Source: CAYRFF01 sp964436125 (GTDB lineage: Bacteria; Bacteroidota; Bacteroidia; Chitinophagales; Saprospiraceae). Taken from it: a stretch of DNA of 64,000 nt. The notes under the pieces were generated by a model that did not search any database, was not told the origin of the DNA, and saw only the letters and a program-made list of their open reading frames with translations. The position numbers and the translations under genes are program-made. Below, piece after piece: positions 28,338-37,232 of the stretch (its first letter is position 1; each line of letters opens with the position of its first letter). The stretch spans positions 1 through 64,000 of the forward strand of contig CAYTBT010000011.1 of NCBI GenBank assembly GCA_964436125.1. Reading direction: 5' to 3'.

Positions 28338-28840
28338 CGTTTCCAGGTGTCGCTTAGCTCGTTGCGCTTCCTTTTTATCGCCATATATCTTTATCGTCGT
28401 TCCTCTAGAAGTGATTTTAAGCTCGGGATATGCGGCTTTAAATAGATTGAATTTCTTGTTCTGCTCTCCAAAAAATGCAAGAGGATCAAGATCTCCGATA
28501 GATAAGACAATCTGGCTTATATTTTTCTTCTTATTAATAACTATATCTTTAAATTTCTCAATGAAAGTGTTATCTGCCTCTGACGGAAACCACTATATTC
28601 TGAAGCGAAAGATAAGATAAAAATTGGGAGTTTTATGCTTTCACGCCGCTATAAGTACAATAATTTAACATTAGGGCAGTGAGGAATGAGATTGAACTTC
28701 TATCATTTATTCTTGTGTTGTACTTGATAGAAAATCCTTCTGAAACAGAAGGAAGGGCAGTATATTTATGCAGCTATGAAGATAACCGGAATCTTTCATG
28801 AAGAATAGTGATGCAATTAGTAAAACCAGTGAAAGCTCCT

Positions 28841-28848
28841 TATATTTG
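28841..28848 (+). promoter_or_regulatory. -7 promoter box
   Basis: TATATTTG matches TAnnTTTG exactly, 19 bases before the ATG at 28868. No convincing -33 element is seen. Confidence 0.4.
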
Positions 28849-28867
28849 ATTTAATAATCAGTAAGGA

Positions 28868-29632
28868 ATGGCACACATTTTCTTCTTATCGGACCTCGGA
28901 AACGGGAATGCCTCCATAGCGAGGATAAAAGGCTTGATTTTGAAAGACAATCCTCAGGCGCGTATCATTGATATCAATCACGAGATACAAGAATACGATG
29001 TGCCGGATGGCGGCTTTATTTTGCGCAATACCCTACAAGATCTCCCTGAGAAAGCAATTATTATTACCTATGTCGATTGTTATTATAAAGATCCCGCAGA
29101 ATATATATTAGCTTACGCAAATAAGCGCTTTTTTCTCGCTCCCGACAATGGAATAATTCCCTTGAGTCTGGGAAGAGAAGAAATCGAGGTGTACAAGCTG
29201 GGGAATTCCGAATATGGAAACTGGCCCGGAAGAATATTTGCGGAAGCTTGTGCCAAACTTACACTGGGATTCCCATACAGACAACTGGGCGAAAGGTACA
29301 AGGATTATACGGAGATATTTCCGATGTCGCCTATCGTGAAAAACGATTCAATAAGAGCGACGATTAAAAAAATCGATCGATACGGAAATCTCATTCTCAA
29401 CCTTAAGAAAGAGACATTTGAAAGAGCGCGGAATAATAGGAGGATTGCAATACACTATCAACATCATAACCCGATCACTTTTATCAGCGGCCAATATGCT
29501 GAGGTAGAAGTAGGTGGTGTGCTGGCGCGTTTTAACAGCATGGACCTCCTCGAGATTGCTATAAATCAGGAGCGGGCAATCGATTACCTGAACCTCAAAC
29601 TCAATGACTTAATTAAGATAGATTTTTATTGA
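28868..29632 (+). CDS. SAM hydroxide adenosyltransferase (DUF62 family)
   Basis: A 254-residue enzyme of the fluorinase/chlorinase-like superfamily, whose common members hydrolyse S-adenosylmethionine to adenosine and methionine. The N-terminal FFLSDLGNGNASIARIKGLI and DINHEIQEYDVPDGGFIL correspond to the SAM-binding Asp and following helix; FLAPDNGIIPL is the conserved PDNG motif. The C-terminal beta-barrel part (DRYGNLILNLKK) is also conserved. There is nothing to suggest a halogenating role. It overlaps the downstream small monooxygenase-like gene by one base (TGATG). Confidence 0.85.
   Translation: MAHIFFLSDLGNGNASIARIKGLILKDNPQARIIDINHEIQEYDVPDGGFILRNTLQDLPEKAIIITYVDCYYKDPAEYILAYANKRFFLAPDNGIIPLSLGREEIEVYKLGNSEYGNWPGRIFAEACAKLTLGFPYRQLGERYKDYTEIFPMSPIVKNDSIRATIKKIDRYGNLILNLKKETFERARNNRRIAIHYQHHNPITFISGQYAEVEVGGVLARFNSMDLLEIAINQERAIDYLNLKLNDLIKIDFY
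29111..29122 (+). repeat. GCTTNCGCAAAT word, site 7
   Basis: GCTTACGCAAAT in sense within the SAM hydroxide adenosyltransferase gene (AYAN), preceded by TTA. It faces site 8, 113 bases away. Confidence 0.8.
29236..29247 (-). repeat. GCTTNCGCAAAT word, site 8
   Basis: Minus-strand GCTTCCGCAAAT, antisense within the same gene, which reads FAEA there. Confidence 0.8.
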
Positions 29633-29925
29633 TGATACATAGAATTGTTAAACTGAACATCAGAGAAGAGGAACGAGAGACGTTTATTGAAACCTTTAAC
29701 GCTCATTGTGAGAAAATAAGACATTTCCCGGGCTGCAAAAGCTTACGATTACAAGCTGAAGTAGGAAATTCAGTCTTTTTTACTTATAGCTTATGGGAAA
29801 ACGATGAAGCACTACAGAATTATCGTAATTCGGAATTATTTGGCATTGTGTCGCCTGCTTTGAAAAGCTTATTTGCCGATCGAGCTATGGCATGGTCCAC
29901 GGAAGTAATTAAAGCACTACCATAA
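29632..29925 (+). CDS. Antibiotic biosynthesis monooxygenase (ABM)-like small protein
   Basis: A protein of about 97 residues of the dimeric alpha+beta-barrel (ABM/YgiN-like) fold. IVKLNIREEERETFIETFNAH, then the helix and strand with FPGCKSLRLQAEVGN and SLWENDEALQNYRNSELF, are the usual signature. Members range from quinol monooxygenases to haem-degrading enzymes; no specific residue decides here. Start taken at the ATG at 29632, overlapping the previous stop by one base; a TTG three bases earlier is less likely. It is co-transcribed with the SAM hydroxide adenosyltransferase gene. Confidence 0.8.
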   Translation: MIHRIVKLNIREEERETFIETFNAHCEKIRHFPGCKSLRLQAEVGNSVFFTYSLWENDEALQNYRNSELFGIVSPALKSLFADRAMAWSTEVIKALP

Positions 29926-30236
29926 AAGCAATTCTGAGGCACGGGATTGCTATGTATTGATGGATATCGTTTATAAGAGCAGGAGAATTTGCAGATATAA
30001 TGCCTTTCTTACGCTTTGTTTTGTGAGTTTTCACTGCCTTTGTAAATACTCGTTATTCATACCCAAAGCCTGCCGTGCATTTCTTAGGTAAAGTAAGATA
30101 TAGTTTATAGGATGCTGATTGATAGGTATTTAGTTAAAAAAGCAGAAATTGAGAAAGAAAGATAGGGCCATTATCTATTGAGACAAATAGGAGAATATAT
30201 AAATAATTTACATCTTTGTGCGTTAAACATTGTGTT
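29926..30236. other. Intergenic region before the PBP1A gene
   Basis: About 310 bases. TACATCTTTG at 30209-30218 is a loose relative of the -7 box. Nothing else is seen. Confidence 0.4.
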
Positions 30237-32822
30237 ATGGCAAGACGGAAGGTTGCACAACAACAAGCTGAGAATAATAATAAACGAGCTATTCATAAGA
30301 AGCTGGCGCGGTGGATGTGGATTATAGCGGGTGCGGAAATCTTGTGTGTGGCTCTTATTTTTATTTTTATTTCTTTTCAGGGAATCCCATCATTTGAAGA
30401 GCTTGAGAACCCGGAGATTGATTATGCATCGATTGTTTATGATGATCAGGGAAAGGAACTCGGTCGCTTCTTTGCTGAAAATAGGGTTGCGGTGCCTTAT
30501 GATAGTTTGAATCCCCATCTAGTAAATGCATTGATTGCAACCGAAGATATAAGGTATTATAATCACAGTGGAATTGACTTCAGGGCGGTCGGTAGAGTCA
30601 TTGTGAAAACAATATTGCTGGGGAAAGATAATGCTGGAGGAGGAAGTACAATAACACAACAACTTGCCAAGCAGTTATTCCGCTTCCGGGACTTCTCCGG
30701 GATGAATAAAGTTGAGCAAGTCCTCGCCTTATTTTACTATAAGTTTAAAGAATGGATTACAGCAGTTCTCCTTGAAAAATCATATACCAAGGAAGAGATA
30801 ATTGCTATGTATTTAAGCAAATATGACTTTATCTACAGCTCACATGGCGTGGAAGCGGCAGCTAGAACATATTTTGGGAAGCCACAATCCGAGTTGAATA
30901 TTGTAGAATCGGCTACTTTAATAGGAATGTTGAAGAATTCTGTATTGTACAACCCGATAAAATATCCACAGAATTGTATTAACAGAAGAAATTTAGTCTT
31001 ACAACGGATGTTGGATGCGCACTATCTTACAGAAGAACAAGTAGATACACTTTCTAGCAAAAAGTTAGACGTATCCGGTTTCCATCGTTTAACCAATTAC
31101 ACCGGAGATGCTACCTACTTCCGGGCTTTTGTTGCTGAATGGACACAAGACCTCATTCAGAAGCACGATATTGAAAAGCCTGATGGAACCTTATACAATA
31201 TTTATACCGATGGATTGAAAATATTCACGACGATTAACCGGAGAATGCAAGACCACCTTCAGGATGCCGTCCGGGAACACATGGAAGTGAACCAAGAAAG
31301 ATTTTTAAGGGCCTGGAAAGGAAAGGATATATGGGAATATAAATATGGACCGTATTCTGTCGATCTTAAGAAAGAATCCCTGCATAGACTGGTGCGACAA
31401 TCGAGAAGGTACAAACTTATTCAAGCTCATTTTCTCGCTGATAATATCAGCATAATACAGAAAGAATTTGATATTTCTCTGCGCGATTATGATCTTGAAA
31501 GACTTATCAAAACGGATAAAGATCCAGAATACCTCGATAATCTTGAGGAAAAGAACTATATCAGTGAGAAAAAGGCCGATATATTGCGCTCCATTCTCGC
31601 AAGTGATTACTGGCCGGCATTTAAGTCGGGTTGGGACCAGATGCAAGCACAGGTCAAAGAACAGTTTGCTACTCCCGTGGAAATGACGGTATTTGCTTAT
31701 AATGATAAAATGGAGAAAGATACTGTAATGACACCGATGGATTCCATCAAGTATTATCGGATGATTCTTCAAGTAGGCTCTATTGCGATGAATCCCAAGA
31801 ATGGTCACATTAAGGCGTGGGTAGGTGGTGTAGATCATAAATATTTCAAATATGACCACGTTAATGCACGCCGACAAGTCGGCTCGACTTTTAAACCGTT
31901 TTTATACAGTGCTGCAATATCGGTAATGGGCTTTTCGCCCTGCTTCCCGGTATTGGATATTCAATATACGATCCAACCCGGCGAGGGAAGTTTTGATTTA
32001 CTTGAACCGTGGAAACCGGATAATGCAGAAGGAGAGTTTTCCCATAAAAAAATGACCTTATTTGATGGCTTAAGTCACTCCAAGAATTCAATTGCGGTCT
32101 ATTTAATGAAACAGCTGGGAAGCACAGAGCCTTTAAGAGATATTATCGATAATATGGGCTTAAGTAAGACAGAGAAATTACCCAATGGACGTTACCTTAT
32201 CCCTAAACAACCGTCAATTGCGCTGGGAGCAGCAGATTTGTCCGTTATGGAGATGACAGGGGCATACACGACATTTGCCAATAATGGGAAATATTCCAAG
32301 CCAATTTTTGTTACTAAAATCATCGATAAGAATGGGAAAATCTTGTATCAAGCCATCCCACATACTCAAGTTGCTCTCAATAGTACCGTGAATTACGTAA
32401 TGGTGGAAATGCTCCGCTATACAGCACAACACCATCCTGCCGCAAGACGCCATCATATTAAAAGTGATGTCGGCGGGAAAACCGGTACTACCAATAATCA
32501 GACAGATGGCTGGTATATGGGAATTACGCCGGATCTCGTCGTAGGGACATGGGTAGGCGGTGAAGATCGTTGGATACGCTTCCGTAGAATCACTTATGGC
32601 CAAGGCGCAACTTTGGCACGCCCTATATTTTATAAGTTTCTACACGATGTTGAACGCGATGAAAAACTAGATTACGATGTGAATGAACGTTTCTATAAAC
32701 CACCGGGTGATCTGGGCATTGAAACCGATTGCGATCTTTATAGTCACAATAATTCAACAAGCCCGGACGAAAAGGTTTTTGAGAAAAAGGAAGAAGACCA
32801 ACAACAAGGATTTTTCAGATAG
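30237..32822 (+). CDS. Penicillin-binding protein 1A (transglycosylase/transpeptidase)
   Basis: A class A PBP of about 861 residues that polymerises and cross-links peptidoglycan. I start at the ATG at 30237; the GTG at 30216 adds seven residues that spoil the basic N-terminus. One transmembrane helix spans about 26-46. The GT51 domain has ATEDIRYYNHSGID (catalytic Glu) and GGSTITQQLAKQLF. The transpeptidase has the serine motif STFK near residue 550, SKN in SHSKNSIAV and KTGTT in GGKTGTTNNQTDGW. The family motif order is complete, so it should be active and beta-lactam-binding. A hairpin follows 200 bases downstream. Confidence 0.95.
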   Translation: MARRKVAQQQAENNNKRAIHKKLARWMWIIAGAEILCVALIFIFISFQGIPSFEELENPEIDYASIVYDDQGKELGRFFAENRVAVPYDSLNPHLVNALIATEDIRYYNHSGIDFRAVGRVIVKTILLGKDNAGGGSTITQQLAKQLFRFRDFSGMNKVEQVLALFYYKFKEWITAVLLEKSYTKEEIIAMYLSKYDFIYSSHGVEAAARTYFGKPQSELNIVESATLIGMLKNSVLYNPIKYPQNCINRRNLVLQRMLDAHYLTEEQVDTLSSKKLDVSGFHRLTNYTGDATYFRAFVAEWTQDLIQKHDIEKPDGTLYNIYTDGLKIFTTINRRMQDHLQDAVREHMEVNQERFLRAWKGKDIWEYKYGPYSVDLKKESLHRLVRQSRRYKLIQAHFLADNISIIQKEFDISLRDYDLERLIKTDKDPEYLDNLEEKNYISEKKADILRSILASDYWPAFKSGWDQMQAQVKEQFATPVEMTVFAYNDKMEKDTVMTPMDSIKYYRMILQVGSIAMNPKNGHIKAWVGGVDHKYFKYDHVNARRQVGSTFKPFLYSAAISVMGFSPCFPVLDIQYTIQPGEGSFDLLEPWKPDNAEGEFSHKKMTLFDGLSHSKNSIAVYLMKQLGSTEPLRDIIDNMGLSKTEKLPNGRYLIPKQPSIALGAADLSVMEMTGAYTTFANNGKYSKPIFVTKIIDKNGKILYQAIPHTQVALNSTVNYVMVEMLRYTAQHHPAARRHHIKSDVGGKTGTTNNQTDGWYMGITPDLVVGTWVGGEDRWIRFRRITYGQGATLARPIFYKFLHDVERDEKLDYDVNERFYKPPGDLGIETDCDLYSHNNSTSPDEKVFEKKEEDQQQGFFR

Positions 32823-33218
32823 AATTGTATAGTTTAAGCTTATCGAAGGTATTGAAATTGCTTCAGGATATCTTTTAGTTCTCTTTATTTCAGAAATCTG
32901 AGCCTCTGTGCTTCAGTATAATGGAAATATACGTAGCTATTGCTTCATATTTACAGATATGTTGATCTGATTTTCAGCGATATACATATCCGACCTTTCC
33001 TTCTGTAAAATAAATAATGTAAGCTCTATAAAGTAACTGGTAGCTTCGCTGCCAGTTACTTTAACACTTTCTCTATCCTTATTGCACCTTTATTCTAAAT
33101 GCTTTAAAAATCTGCAACTATAATCGTAAGAATATTCTGAGAGGCTCCTGTAATGCATTTATGCACAGCAATAAGTCAACGTATCCGCAGATAAAGCAAT
33201 CGTTCAGGCACAGTACAC
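32823..33218. other. Intergenic region between convergent PBP1A gene and glyA
   Basis: This 396-base convergent gap holds one strong hairpin (33030-33062) and no open frame of note. Confidence 0.5.
33030..33062. terminator. Hairpin between PBP1A gene and glyA
   Basis: AAAGTAACTGG pairs with CCAGTTACTTT, continued by a T-G wobble and AGC/GCT, around a TTC loop. The flanking A and T tracts are short, so it may end transcription from both sides or only cap the mRNAs. Confidence 0.6.
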
Positions 33219-34493
33219 TTATGCATTGTTATACAAGGGGTAATCAGACATAAATGTATTGATTTTCTCCTTCATATTCTTCTGTAGAGTAGCATTGTCA
33301 GGATCCCTTAGGATTTCGTCAATCCATGCGACAATCTGACGACAATCATCTTCTTTCAATCCACGCGTAGTAATAGCCGGAGTACCGATACGCATACCTG
33401 AAGTAACCATCGGGGACTCAGTATCAAAAGGAACCATATTTTTATTCACTGTAATGTCTGCCTTAATCAGAGTGTCTTCAGCGAGTTTGCCTGTCAGGCC
33501 TTTGCTCCGGAGATCGATAAGCATTAGGTGATTATCTGTTCCACCGGAAACGAGATTATAGCCACGCGCATTAAACTCTTCAGCCATTGCTTGAGCATTT
33601 TTGATGACTTGCCCACAGTAGGTTTTATAGTCATCTTGGAGATCCTCATAGAAGGCGACTGCTTTAGCTGCAATGACATGTTCAAGCGGACCGCCCTGCA
33701 TTCCCGGAAATACACCGGAATTGAGCACACTTCCCATAGAACGGATTTTCCCTTTCCGGGTTTTTAACCCCATAGGATTGGGGAAGTTTTTACCCATCAT
33801 AATAACACCTCCGCGAGGACCACGCAGTGTTTTATGCGTCGTTGATGTGATGATATGACAATGTTCCATCGGGTCTTTAAGATATCCTGTTGCTATTAAA
33901 CCGGCCGGATGTGCAATATCTGCCATAAGAAGAGCTCCCACATTGTCAGCAATTTCACGGAAGCGTTTATAGTCCCAGTCTCTGGCATAAGCAGATGCGC
34001 CGCAGATTATCAACTTTGGTTTATAGGATTCTGCAATCTCAGCTACTTTATCCATATTGACAAGGCCTGTTTCTTTATCAACTCCATAGAACTTTGGCTT
34101 GAAAGTTTTACCGGAGTAGTTGACAGGTGAGCCATGGGTGAGGTGCCCGCCGTGGGAAAGGTTAAATCCTAGAATTCTGTCCCCCGGATTTAAACAAGCA
34201 AGATACACGGAAGCATTGGCCTGTGCACCTGAATGAGGCTGTACATTGGCATATTTGGCACCGAAGAGCTTTTTCAGGCGGTCGATAGCGAGTTGTTCTA
34301 CCTCATCTATATATTGACAACCGCCGTAATATCTCCGCCTTGGATAACCCTCAGCATATTTATTGGTTAGACAACTTCCCATTGCTTTTAAAACTTCTGA
34401 CGAGGTGAAATTTTCACTGGCAATGAGCTCTATCCCTTCTCTCTGTCTCTGTTCTTCTTGCTTTATCAGTTTAAATATTGCTTTATCATTCAT
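33219..34493 (-). CDS. glyA: Serine hydroxymethyltransferase
   Basis: A 424-residue pyridoxal-phosphate enzyme that converts serine and tetrahydrofolate to glycine and methylenetetrahydrofolate. The PLP lysine is K221 in STTHKTLRGPRGG. Other signatures are ELIASENFTSSEVL at the N-terminus, YAEGYPRRRYYGGCQYID, QPHSGAQANASVY and SHGGHLTHGSPVN. The normal length is about 420. It is monocistronic and convergent with the PBP1A gene. Confidence 0.97.
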   Translation of the reverse strand: MNDKAIFKLIKQEEQRQREGIELIASENFTSSEVLKAMGSCLTNKYAEGYPRRRYYGGCQYIDEVEQLAIDRLKKLFGAKYANVQPHSGAQANASVYLACLNPGDRILGFNLSHGGHLTHGSPVNYSGKTFKPKFYGVDKETGLVNMDKVAEIAESYKPKLIICGASAYARDWDYKRFREIADNVGALLMADIAHPAGLIATGYLKDPMEHCHIITSTTHKTLRGPRGGVIMMGKNFPNPMGLKTRKGKIRSMGSVLNSGVFPGMQGGPLEHVIAAKAVAFYEDLQDDYKTYCGQVIKNAQAMAEEFNARGYNLVSGGTDNHLMLIDLRSKGLTGKLAEDTLIKADITVNKNMVPFDTESPMVTSGMRIGTPAITTRGLKEDDCRQIVAWIDEILRDPDNATLQKNMKEKINTFMSDYPLYNNA

Positions 34494-35080
34494 ATCATAT
34501 CGGGTTTAAATATTTTACTTTAGTTCTTCTGCTTCCTGTCAGCTTTGTGCTTCTTTTTACCTCTTTCTGTTCCTTGCCGGTAAAAATAAGAAAGTTCAAT
34601 CTTCCGCACAGAAATGCCTGTATTTTAAAATTATTGAACTATGAAGATAAAACATATCCTTTAATCCACGCAGAAGTTTTACCTACTTTATGTAAATTTC
34701 TGTGTAGGTACATGGTATTTATTGTTGCTTCCGCAAATAATCTGCATCACTCGGATTGTTTTTTTAATCGGATTGTCCTTCATAAACTACTATAATAGGT
34801 TCAGAGCTTCACCTAGATATAGTCGTCTAAGCCATTTCAGTCAGGCATAATGGATTAAGTGTCTGGCAGCAGTTTCGGAAGATATTGTATGCAAAGGAAT
34901 TATATGCTGCTATGTCGATGAATAAGGTTATTGTCACAGGTGTGATAATAAGCTTTAATTAAGCTAAATTGATATATTAGATTGCATATAATCTATAGAA
35001 ATCAGAAGACGGATTGCTTATTAATAGATTTAATGTTATCTTACTCGCATAACGTATTCAATAACCCTTAATTATTATTT
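34494..35080. other. Intergenic region upstream of glyA
   Basis: A 587-base gap between glyA and the T9SS cargo gene, which diverge. A 105-codon frame (34478-34795) crosses the glyA start and is rejected as chance. Site 9 of the GCTTNCGCAAAT word lies here. I see no RNA gene. Confidence 0.45.
34727..34738 (+). repeat. GCTTNCGCAAAT word, site 9
   Basis: GCTTCCGCAAAT, noncoding, about 235 bases upstream of the glyA start. Confidence 0.8.
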
Positions 35081-35929
35081 ATGCAAGTACATTTACAGAT
35101 AAAAATTATCAGCTTCATTATCCTGTCCTCCTTGCTCACTACAGTAAGCAATGCACAGATTCTGAATGCGAGCTTTGAACAATGGGAAACGATAGATAAT
35201 TATGAAATTCCACTTCACTGGCAGAGCAACCAAGATAGCGAGACCAATCGCATTGAGAAAAGTGATGAAAGTGTCGATGGCAACTATTCACTGAAGCTAG
35301 TTCCGGACGATAGCATATCAGGCTTCAGTCACGTATGTAAATCAATCGTAGAAGCAGGCTTTTCATTGGCTAATCCGGTGGGACATGAGAAGAGTCTCTA
35401 TTATTATCTGAAAAGTGAAGCACTCTATAATAGCGATACGGCCATTGTGACGGTAAAAGTTGAATTTTATCGTGAAGGAAGCCGCGTGAAATTGGAATTC
35501 CATCCACATTATCATCCGATAGCCGAGTTTACACTACAACAGATTCCCTTTCCACATTTTCAGATTGACTCTGTGTATATTGAAATCTATGGCGCTGCGG
35601 CGACCGGTAGTGACGGATATGGATGCCGATACCTCTCCAATATCTGGATAGATAATATTTTTATTGATGAGAATACAGCAACTGAATATGCGGTCATGGA
35701 GAAAAATAATCTCCTCTATCCCAATCCCGCCTCCGGTATTCTTCATCTTGATCAATCGGTAGACCCGATAATAAAATATGAGATATATAATATGCAAGGC
35801 ATATTAATTCAGACTGAGAACGGAAATAATCGGACGATAAATCTCGATAATCCGGGAATGCACATTGTGCTTTTATATACGAGAAATGGCGACATATACT
35901 CTCAGAAGGTCTTTAACCGCTCTTTCTGA
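35081..35929 (+). CDS. Secreted protein with T9SS type A sorting domain
   Basis: A 282-residue exported protein. A signal peptide ends near SNAQ at residue 26. The middle part (about 27-205) is a beta-rich domain starting LNASFEQWETIDNYEIPLHW and closing with LSNIWIDNIFID, resembling the jelly-roll modules seen in Bacteroidota surface proteins; no enzyme motif is visible. The C-terminal 70 residues, beginning LLYPNPASGILHL and ending YSQKVFNRSF, form a T9SS sorting domain. It is likely a surface or released protein of unknown binding target. Its stop lies five bases from the end of the convergent HD-protein gene. Confidence 0.85.
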   Translation: MQVHLQIKIISFIILSSLLTTVSNAQILNASFEQWETIDNYEIPLHWQSNQDSETNRIEKSDESVDGNYSLKLVPDDSISGFSHVCKSIVEAGFSLANPVGHEKSLYYYLKSEALYNSDTAIVTVKVEFYREGSRVKLEFHPHYHPIAEFTLQQIPFPHFQIDSVYIEIYGAAATGSDGYGCRYLSNIWIDNIFIDENTATEYAVMEKNNLLYPNPASGILHLDQSVDPIIKYEIYNMQGILIQTENGNNRTINLDNPGMHIVLLYTRNGDIYSQKVFNRSF

Positions 35930-35934
35930 ATTTA

Positions 35935-37149
35935 TTATCCACTGAACTTCCGCGGGTAACATAAATAGTATCGCCTGCTTTCACGCAATTCCAGTGCATT
36001 GTCGCTGAGTTCCGAGAAAGGGACGACCTCGCCACTTTTTTGCAGGACATATATTTCCTCGGAATTGATGCGGTACAAGTCATTGGATTCCTGGCCGTGG
36101 AGAACGAGTTTTGCTGCACTGGATTCATCGACTCCATCAAGATGAAGCACTGATTTATACGCTTTCTTGATATCTGCTTGCGCAAATGGCTCCTTGGACA
36201 AGTGTATTTTGAATAAATGGCGATTGAGCAATCCACCGGCGAGAAGTCTGATTACCTTGTCGTCGAGATGCATAGCAGATTTTACCAGATTTATCACATC
36301 GGTATCATCAATATGGATAAAAGCATCGAGTGCTTCAGCTCTCTGTGAGCTGCTTGCATGCTTGGTAATGGAAAGGGCATTTGCGAAAGCGGGCGAAATA
36401 AAGCAATCCTTTAAATACGACGGATTAAGCTTTAATAATTCAAGAAGCTTGGAGAGCATTTTCTCAGCACTCACTACGGTTTTATGAAAATATACCTGCC
36501 AGTACATCAGGCGACGCGAGAGAAGGAATTTTTCAATGGAATAAATCCCTTTTTCTTCAACGACAAGACGATTGTCCACGACATTGAGCATTTTTATAAT
36601 TCTATCATAACCGATTACGCCTTCTGCTACACCTGTAAAATAACTGTCTCGCATCAAATAATCGAGCCGATCCATGTCGAGCTGTCCCGAGATAAGCCGA
36701 TGTAAGAAAGGCTTGTGATATTCATCTTTAAAAATGGCAATTGCAAGATCTAGCGCCCCGTCCATCTCCATATTCAGGCGCTCCATAAGTGCAAGAGACA
36801 ATTCCTCGTGGTGGATGGGAATTATTAAGCCTTCCAGCGCATGGGAATAGGGTCCGTGTCCGATATCGTGTAGAAGAATTGCAATCTCGGTCGCCTCGGC
36901 TTCCGCATCGCTGATAGAAATTCCTTTTTCTCGGAGTGTGTGAATAGCTTGTCGCATTAAGTGAAAAGCACCTAAAGCGTGAAGAAAACGCGTATTGGTA
37001 GCACCGGGATAGACATAATCTGATAAACCCAATTGTTTTATACGCCTCAAGCGTTGAAATATAGGATGCTCTACGATGTCGTAATGTAGGCCATAGGGCA
37101 GTGTAATGAAACCGTAAACAGGGTCGTTGATTATCTTGTGTGATGCCAT
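35935..37149 (-). CDS. HD-superfamily phosphohydrolase (COG1078-like)
   Basis: A metal-dependent phosphohydrolase of about 404 residues. I start at the ATG at 37149, since the frame from 37182 adds a weak peptide. The HD metal site is spread over FLHALGAFHLMRQ and LLHDIGHGPYSHALE near residue 80, followed by DRLDYLMRDSYFTGVAEG, which is the family's conserved helix. COG1078 members resemble dNTP triphosphohydrolases such as SamHD1/Dgt; substrate specificity here is unknown. The gene diverges from porX. Confidence 0.88.
   Translation of the reverse strand: MASHKIINDPVYGFITLPYGLHYDIVEHPIFQRLRRIKQLGLSDYVYPGATNTRFLHALGAFHLMRQAIHTLREKGISISDAEAEATEIAILLHDIGHGPYSHALEGLIIPIHHEELSLALMERLNMEMDGALDLAIAIFKDEYHKPFLHRLISGQLDMDRLDYLMRDSYFTGVAEGVIGYDRIIKMLNVVDNRLVVEEKGIYSIEKFLLSRRLMYWQVYFHKTVVSAEKMLSKLLELLKLNPSYLKDCFISPAFANALSITKHASSSQRAEALDAFIHIDDTDVINLVKSAMHLDDKVIRLLAGGLLNRHLFKIHLSKEPFAQADIKKAYKSVLHLDGVDESSAAKLVLHGQESNDLYRINSEEIYVLQKSGEVVPFSELSDNALELRESRRYYLCYPRKFSG
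36176..36187 (+). repeat. GCTTNCGCAAAT word, site 10
   Basis: Plus-strand GCTTGCGCAAAT, antisense in the HD-hydrolase gene, which reads FAQA there. Confidence 0.8.
36379..36390 (-). repeat. GCTTNCGCAAAT word, site 11
   Basis: Minus-strand GCTTTCGCAAAT, in sense in the HD-hydrolase gene (AFAN), facing site 10 at a distance of about 190 bases. Confidence 0.8.
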
Positions 37150-37232
37150 CTGTAAAAATTTATATGCATAACACAATAACATAATTTGCTTTCTCGCTGT
37201 TATTGTGTTGAGAATTTAAAGGAAATGAAAAT

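Noticed and set aside
28868..29632. Fluorinase or chlorinase
   Set aside because: The protein fits the common DUF62 SAM hydroxide adenosyltransferases, and no halogenation genes are nearby.
34478..34795. 105-codon frame upstream of glyA
   Set aside because: It overlaps the start of glyA on the other strand, is rich in Leu/Phe/Cys without a domain, and has no promoter or neighbour support.
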